Source: Mucilaginibacter limnophilus
GTDB taxonomy: Bacteria > Bacteroidota > Bacteroidia > Sphingobacteriales > Sphingobacteriaceae
DNA: 64,000 nt
Direction of reading: 5' to 3'
NCBI RefSeq assembly: GCF_004005815.1
Contig: NZ_SACK01000003.1
Location: 310,001 to 374,000 of the forward strand
The translations under genes and the position numbers were made by a program. The notes beneath the pieces were generated by a model. That model worked only from the letters and a program-made list of their open reading frames with translations, did no database searches and was not told the DNA's origin. Below, piece after piece: positions 60,579 to 64,000 of this stretch. Positions within the stretch are counted from its first letter, which is position 1; the number at the start of each line of letters is the position of its first letter.

Positions 60579-61561
60579 GGGACAGGGTTTTAATAACCGG
60601 TGCGAGCGGGTTTGTAGGGTTTTCATTAATTGAAGAAGCGCTTAAGAATAATCTTGAGGTTTTTGCCGCTGTTAGAAAAAGCAGCCGGGTAGATCATTTG
60701 AAAGATCTGGAAATACAGTATATTTACCCCGATTTTTCCAGCCAATCGTCCTTACAAAAGCTAATTGAAGAATACCGTATAAATTACATTATACATGCGG
60801 CAGGTGTAACCAAGGCCCGTTCGCAGCAAGAGTATAGTGTTATAAACGCACGTTATACTTTTAACCTGGCGCAGGCAGCTGTAAATGCCAATACTAACTT
60901 TAAAAAGTTTGTATTGATAAGCAGCCTTGCGGCTATAGGTCCGCTTGAAACACTTAGTGGCATAATTACACCTGAAACAAAGCCAAATCCGGTAACAGCT
61001 TACGGTCGTAGTAAACTTGATGCGGAAGAGCGATTACAAAGCGTAAAAGGTTTAAACTTTACCATTATCAGACCTACGGCTGTTTACGGCCCGCGCGATA
61101 AAGACATTTTCATCTTTTTTAAGCAGGTTAGAAAAGGCATTGAGCCATACATAGGTAAAAAAGCGCAAAAGCTCACTTTCATTTACGTAAAGGATTTGGC
61201 AAAAGTAAGCTTAAAAGCGCTGTATGCAGGCGATGGCAAGGCATATAACATAAGCGACGGAAATTTTTATGACAAATATGCGTTGGGTAATATCACAAAA
61301 AGTATATTAAATTTGACAGCACTAAAATTAACGCTGCCTTTAGGGTTAGTAAAAGTGATAGCCGCAATTGCACAAGGCGTAAGCTCTATGCGAAATAAGG
61401 CTTCAGCGTTAAACATTGAAAAACTAAAAGAGCTTAATGCCGCAAACTGGAACTGCGATATTGAACAGGCAAAGCACGATCTGGGATTTTATCCTGAATA
61501 TGATCTGGATAAAGGATTGCATGAAACGTTAAACTGGTATAAAGCAAATAAATGGCTTTAA
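60575..61561 (+). CDS. NAD-dependent epimerase/dehydratase-family protein, putative ceramide reductase (CerR-like)
   Basis: The 328-residue extended short-chain dehydrogenase has an N-terminal Rossmann motif VLITGASGFVGFSLIEEAL (Gly9, Gly12, Gly15), the region HAAGVTKARSQQEYSVINA, and the catalytic Tyr143-x-x-x-Lys147 (AYGRSKLDAEE), followed by IIRPTAVYGPRDKD. The start overlaps the GNAT gene stop (ATGA), so expression is coupled. In bacterial ceramide synthesis an epimerase-like protein (CerR) reduces the 3-keto group of the ceramide intermediate. Position after spt and the GNAT gene supports this role, but sugar-nucleotide epimerase activity cannot be excluded from sequence alone. Confidence 0.75.
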   Translation: MRDRVLITGASGFVGFSLIEEALKNNLEVFAAVRKSSRVDHLKDLEIQYIYPDFSSQSSLQKLIEEYRINYIIHAAGVTKARSQQEYSVINARYTFNLAQAAVNANTNFKKFVLISSLAAIGPLETLSGIITPETKPNPVTAYGRSKLDAEERLQSVKGLNFTIIRPTAVYGPRDKDIFIFFKQVRKGIEPYIGKKAQKLTFIYVKDLAKVSLKALYAGDGKAYNISDGNFYDKYALGNITKSILNLTALKLTLPLGLVKVIAAIAQGVSSMRNKASALNIEKLKELNAANWNCDIEQAKHDLGFYPEYDLDKGLHETLNWYKANKWL

Positions 61562-61591
61562 ACCTCACAGATAAATAAAAGTAACAATTAA

Positions 61592-62917
61592 ATGAAACAC
61601 ATTATTAAACCTGCTGAAGGTAAATTAGGAATTTTACTTCCGGGATTAGGCGCGGTGGCAACCACCTTAATTGCGGGTGTTGAATCAGTAAAAAAAGGAT
61701 TATCAGAACCCGTTGGCTCGCTTACCCAAATGGGCACTATACGTTTAGGCAAAAGAACCGAGAACCGTAAACCAAAAATTAAGGACTTTGTGCCACTGGC
61801 TGGTCTTAATGATATAGTTTGGGGTGGCTGGGATGTTTACTCAGATAACGTTTACGAGGCAGCAACAAAAGCTGCGGTGTTAGAGCGTCATCATATTGAG
61901 GCTGTTAAGGAAGAATTGGAAAAAATTGTTCCGATGAAAGCCGCTTTTGATCGCAGCTACGCTAAAAACCTTGATGGCACTCACGTTAAAACCGGTACCC
62001 GTTATGAGCTTGCTCAGCAGCTGATGGAAGACATCACCAACTTTAAAGAGCAAAATGGCCTTGACCGTGTGGTTATTGTTTGGTGTGCTTCAACCGAGGT
62101 TTACAATGAACCTATTGATATCCATAACAGCCTTGAAGCTTTTGAAGAAGCTTTAAAAAATGACGACAAGCGTATTGCTCCGTCAATGCTATATGCTTAT
62201 GCTGCATTGAAATTAGGCGTGCCTTTTGCTAACGGCGCCCCTAACCTAACTGTTGATATCCCTGCAATGGTGGAGTTAGCAAAACAAACACAAACTCCTA
62301 TTGCCGGTAAAGATTTCAAAACAGGTCAAACCCTGATGAAAACTATTTTGGCACCAGGCTTAGCTATCCGTGCTTTAGGTGTAAAAGGCTGGTTCTCTAC
62401 AAACATCCTGGGTAACCGTGATGGTTTAGTGCTTGATGATCCGGAAAACTTCAAAACTAAAGAAGTATCAAAAGAAAGCGTGTTAACTGATATCCTTAAT
62501 GCACAAGACAGTCCTGAACTTTATGGCGACCTGTTCCACAAAATACGTATCAACTACTATCCTCCGCATGGCGATAACAAAGAAAGCTGGGATAACATCG
62601 ACATCTTTGGCTGGTTAGGCTACAAAATGCAGATCAAGATCAACTTCCTTTGCCGCGACTCAATTTTAGCGGCGCCAATTGTTCTTGACCTGGCCCTGTT
62701 TAGCGATTTTGCCAAACGTGCCGGCATGAGCGGTATTCAGGAATGGTTATCATTCTACCTGAAAAGCCCGCAAACCGCGCCGGGCTTACCAGCAGAGAAT
62801 GACGTGTTTAAACAATTGATCAAATTAGAAAACACTCTACGTTACCTGATGGGTGAAGATTTAATTACTCACCTTGGTTTGGATTATTATGAAGAATTAG
62901 TAGAAAGCAACTACTAG
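61592..62917 (+). CDS. myo-Inositol-1-phosphate synthase
   Basis: The 441-residue enzyme isomerises glucose-6-phosphate to myo-inositol-1-phosphate (also named inositol-3-phosphate) with bound NAD. Family segments are LGILLPGLGAVATTLIAGVESV (NAD-binding, about 10-31), VPLAGLNDIVWGGWDVYSDNVYEAA, VWCASTEVYNEP, YAYAALKLGVPFANGAPNLTVDIP, KTGQTLMKTILAPGLAIRALGVKGWFSTNILGNRDG (about 250-286) and the catalytic-side SWDNIDIFGWLGYKMQIKI. Inositol is rare in bacteria, but Bacteroidota use it for inositol lipids. Downstream of the ceramide genes by 30 bp, it probably supplies the head group of inositol sphingolipids. A terminator follows. Confidence 0.94.
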   Translation: MKHIIKPAEGKLGILLPGLGAVATTLIAGVESVKKGLSEPVGSLTQMGTIRLGKRTENRKPKIKDFVPLAGLNDIVWGGWDVYSDNVYEAATKAAVLERHHIEAVKEELEKIVPMKAAFDRSYAKNLDGTHVKTGTRYELAQQLMEDITNFKEQNGLDRVVIVWCASTEVYNEPIDIHNSLEAFEEALKNDDKRIAPSMLYAYAALKLGVPFANGAPNLTVDIPAMVELAKQTQTPIAGKDFKTGQTLMKTILAPGLAIRALGVKGWFSTNILGNRDGLVLDDPENFKTKEVSKESVLTDILNAQDSPELYGDLFHKIRINYYPPHGDNKESWDNIDIFGWLGYKMQIKINFLCRDSILAAPIVLDLALFSDFAKRAGMSGIQEWLSFYLKSPQTAPGLPAENDVFKQLIKLENTLRYLMGEDLITHLGLDYYEELVESNY

Positions 62918-62932
62918 CTTCTTCTTCGCTCA

Positions 62933-62978
62933 ATAAATAAAGCCCGACTAAACATAGTTTCAGTCGGGCTTTATTTAT
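62933..62978 (+). terminator. Terminator after the inositol-phosphate synthase gene
   Basis: ATAAATAAAGCCCGACT (62933-62949) pairs perfectly with AGTCGGGCTTTATTTAT (62962-62978) across a 12-nt loop, with T-rich sequence on the right and A-rich on the left. It ends the spt-to-inositol-synthase transcript. Confidence 0.92.
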
Positions 62979-63002
62979 ATCTTATTAATTAAAGCGTTTT
63001 TG

Positions 63003-63010
63003 TAACTTTG
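63003..63010 (+). promoter_or_regulatory. -7 promoter element of the GtrA gene
   Basis: TAACTTTG matches TAnnTTTG exactly and lies about 108 bp before the GtrA start, just after the terminator of the preceding operon. No clear -33 element is seen. Confidence 0.5.
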
Positions 63011-63117
63011 CGGCCTTTTGCTGATCTAATAAAACACAAACTATCAGCTGGTACAATTATTAATACTGATAAGTGGCATTTAACATACTGCCTGCAGTAT
63101 AATAAGTTTTAATAAAT

Positions 63118-63489
63118 ATGGCAACTTTTGTAAAGGCGCAGGCTTCGTCGTTAATATCGACAATTATTGACTTTACAACCACAATTGTTTGCAATCATTT
63201 TTTTCATCTTTGGTACGTTTATTCAAACTTTACAGGTACGGTAGCCGGCGGGGTAACAAACTTCGCGTTGGGGCGCTTCTGGGTGTTTGACGCTCAAGAA
63301 AAAAATGCCCCTAAACAAATGGTTAAATACATTTTGGTTTGGATGGGAAATTTAGGACTTAACAACGGTGGCGTTTATTTATTTGTGGATTTTTTTCATA
63401 TCGACAAATATATCTCCAAGATAATCGTCTCTCTTGTAGTGGGTATTGGTTACAACTACGTCATGCAAAAAAAGTTTGTGTTTGCATAA
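63118..63489 (+). CDS. GtrA-family small membrane protein
   Basis: The 123-residue protein has four predicted helices (about 12-28, 37-53, 70-90, 98-115) and the GtrA pattern: ASSLISTIIDFTTTIVC, GTVAGGVTNFALGRFWVFDA and IVSLVVGIGYNYVMQKKFVF. GtrA proteins are thought to help flip or present polyprenyl-linked sugars, and family members are also found beside lipid or glycan assembly genes. It is transcribed separately from the inositol synthase gene because of a terminator and a new promoter, yet its location suggests work on inositol lipids or glycans. That link is inference. Confidence 0.85.
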   Translation: MATFVKAQASSLISTIIDFTTTIVCNHFFHLWYVYSNFTGTVAGGVTNFALGRFWVFDAQEKNAPKQMVKYILVWMGNLGLNNGGVYLFVDFFHIDKYISKIIVSLVVGIGYNYVMQKKFVFA

Positions 63490-63504
63490 TTGCGTTTACA
63501 TTAC

Positions 63505-64000
63505 ATGGTTTATACATTTAGTTACAAAAAACTATACTTATTTCTGTTTTTTATCTTCGGCACTGTAACAGCATGTGCACAACGGACTGTTGTTAGCGGC
63601 AGCGTTGTTGATGCCCGTACTAAAAAGCCAATTCCTTTTGCGTCTGTAGCATTTCCGGGTACTACAATTGGTTTAACCACCAATTCTGACGGAAAATTTT
63701 CACTGATAAGCGTTAAGGCGCAATCACGGCTGCAGGCATCGTTTATTGGATACAAAACAAATATTATATCAATTACCCCAGGAGCTACCCAAGAAATTAC
63801 CATACGCCTCACTCCTGAAGCTCAGGAACTTGACGAGGTAGTGGTAAAAGGAGCTAAAAGAACCCGTTATACCAATAAAAACAACCCTGCAGTTGAACTG
63901 ATACGCAAGGTTATCGAAAACAAAGAAAAAAACCAGCCCGAGAACTACAATTACGTTGAATACAAAACCTACGACAAGATGCAGTTCTCGTTCCTTAACG
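63505..64000 (+). CDS. Carboxypeptidase-regulatory-domain surface protein, DUF5686-like (cut by window end)
   Basis: An ATG at 63505 opens a frame still open at 64000, giving at least 165 residues. A signal peptide (to about residue 24; FGTVTACAQ) is followed by a carboxypeptidase-regulatory-like beta-sandwich (about 27-105; GSVVDARTKKPIPFASVAFPGT, GKFSLISVKA, ASFIGYKT) and LDEVVVKGAKRTRYTNKNNPA, then VELIRKVIENKEKNQPENYNY. This order is typical of the large DUF5686/CarboxypepD_reg outer-membrane barrel proteins of Bacteroidota, whose function is unknown. It lies 15 bp after the GtrA gene on the same strand. The barrel part is outside the window. Confidence 0.75.
   Translation, partial: MVYTFSYKKLYLFLFFIFGTVTACAQRTVVSGSVVDARTKKPIPFASVAFPGTTIGLTTNSDGKFSLISVKAQSRLQASFIGYKTNIISITPGATQEITIRLTPEAQELDEVVVKGAKRTRYTNKNNPAVELIRKVIENKEKNQPENYNYVEYKTYDKMQFSFLN

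Overview
The window looks like chromosomal DNA of a Sphingobacteriaceae bacterium (phylum Bacteroidota), most like Mucilaginibacter or Pedobacter. The basis is two SusC/SusD outer-membrane uptake pairs, lipoproteins with Bacteroidota-type leaders, -7 promoter elements of the form TAnnTTTG, almost no Shine-Dalgarno sequences, and a serine palmitoyltransferase that closely resembles the Sphingobacterium enzyme. Genus is inference. I see no phage, transposase, integrase or CRISPR array.

Layout. 1-4472: ethanolamine catabolism (eutC cut by the window edge, eutB, an ethanolamine permease) with a divergent AraC-type regulator; the shared upstream region carries ten TCAACACC units. 4477-6903: a TonB-dependent receptor-like barrel. 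7001-20117: a polysaccharide utilization locus, with a membrane-spanning beta-propeller/Y_Y_Y/LuxR regulator facing SusC, SusD, two surface glycan-binding lipoproteins and two GH16 glucanases; the likely substrate is a laminarin-type or mixed-linkage beta-glucan. 20123-22046: an esterase and a zinc alcohol dehydrogenase that resemble a formaldehyde-detoxification pair. 22146-28818: a TetR-controlled RND efflux operon with matching palindromic operators on both sides of tetR. 28996-29067: tRNA-Cys. 29120-40737: a long operon read leftward, SusC, SusD, three tandem DoxX-like membrane proteins, a YeiH-type transporter and an FAD oxidoreductase; the middle DoxX-like gene is interrupted by an A10 run.

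41256-51722: mostly housekeeping genes. These are a MerR regulator, ComEC, a secreted protein, an LTA-synthase-like sulfatase, a ferritin-like diiron protein next to bioA, a Nudix hydrolase, a cation diffusion facilitator, aspartate aminotransferase and a small barrel protein. 52055-57824: a second RND efflux operon in the order tolC, adaptor, pump. 58178-63489: a sphingolipid/inositol-lipid cluster, with serine palmitoyltransferase, a GNAT-like putative ceramide synthase, an epimerase-like putative reductase, myo-inositol-phosphate synthase and a GtrA protein. The window ends inside a carboxypeptidase-regulatory-domain (DUF5686-like) protein.

The least explained parts are the SusCD/triple-DoxX/YeiH/FAD operon with its frameshift, the diiron protein tied to bioA, the heptamer-repeat insertion inside bioA, the helically phased TCAACACC array, and the 17-bp inverted repeat that contains the start codon of the LTA-synthase-like gene.
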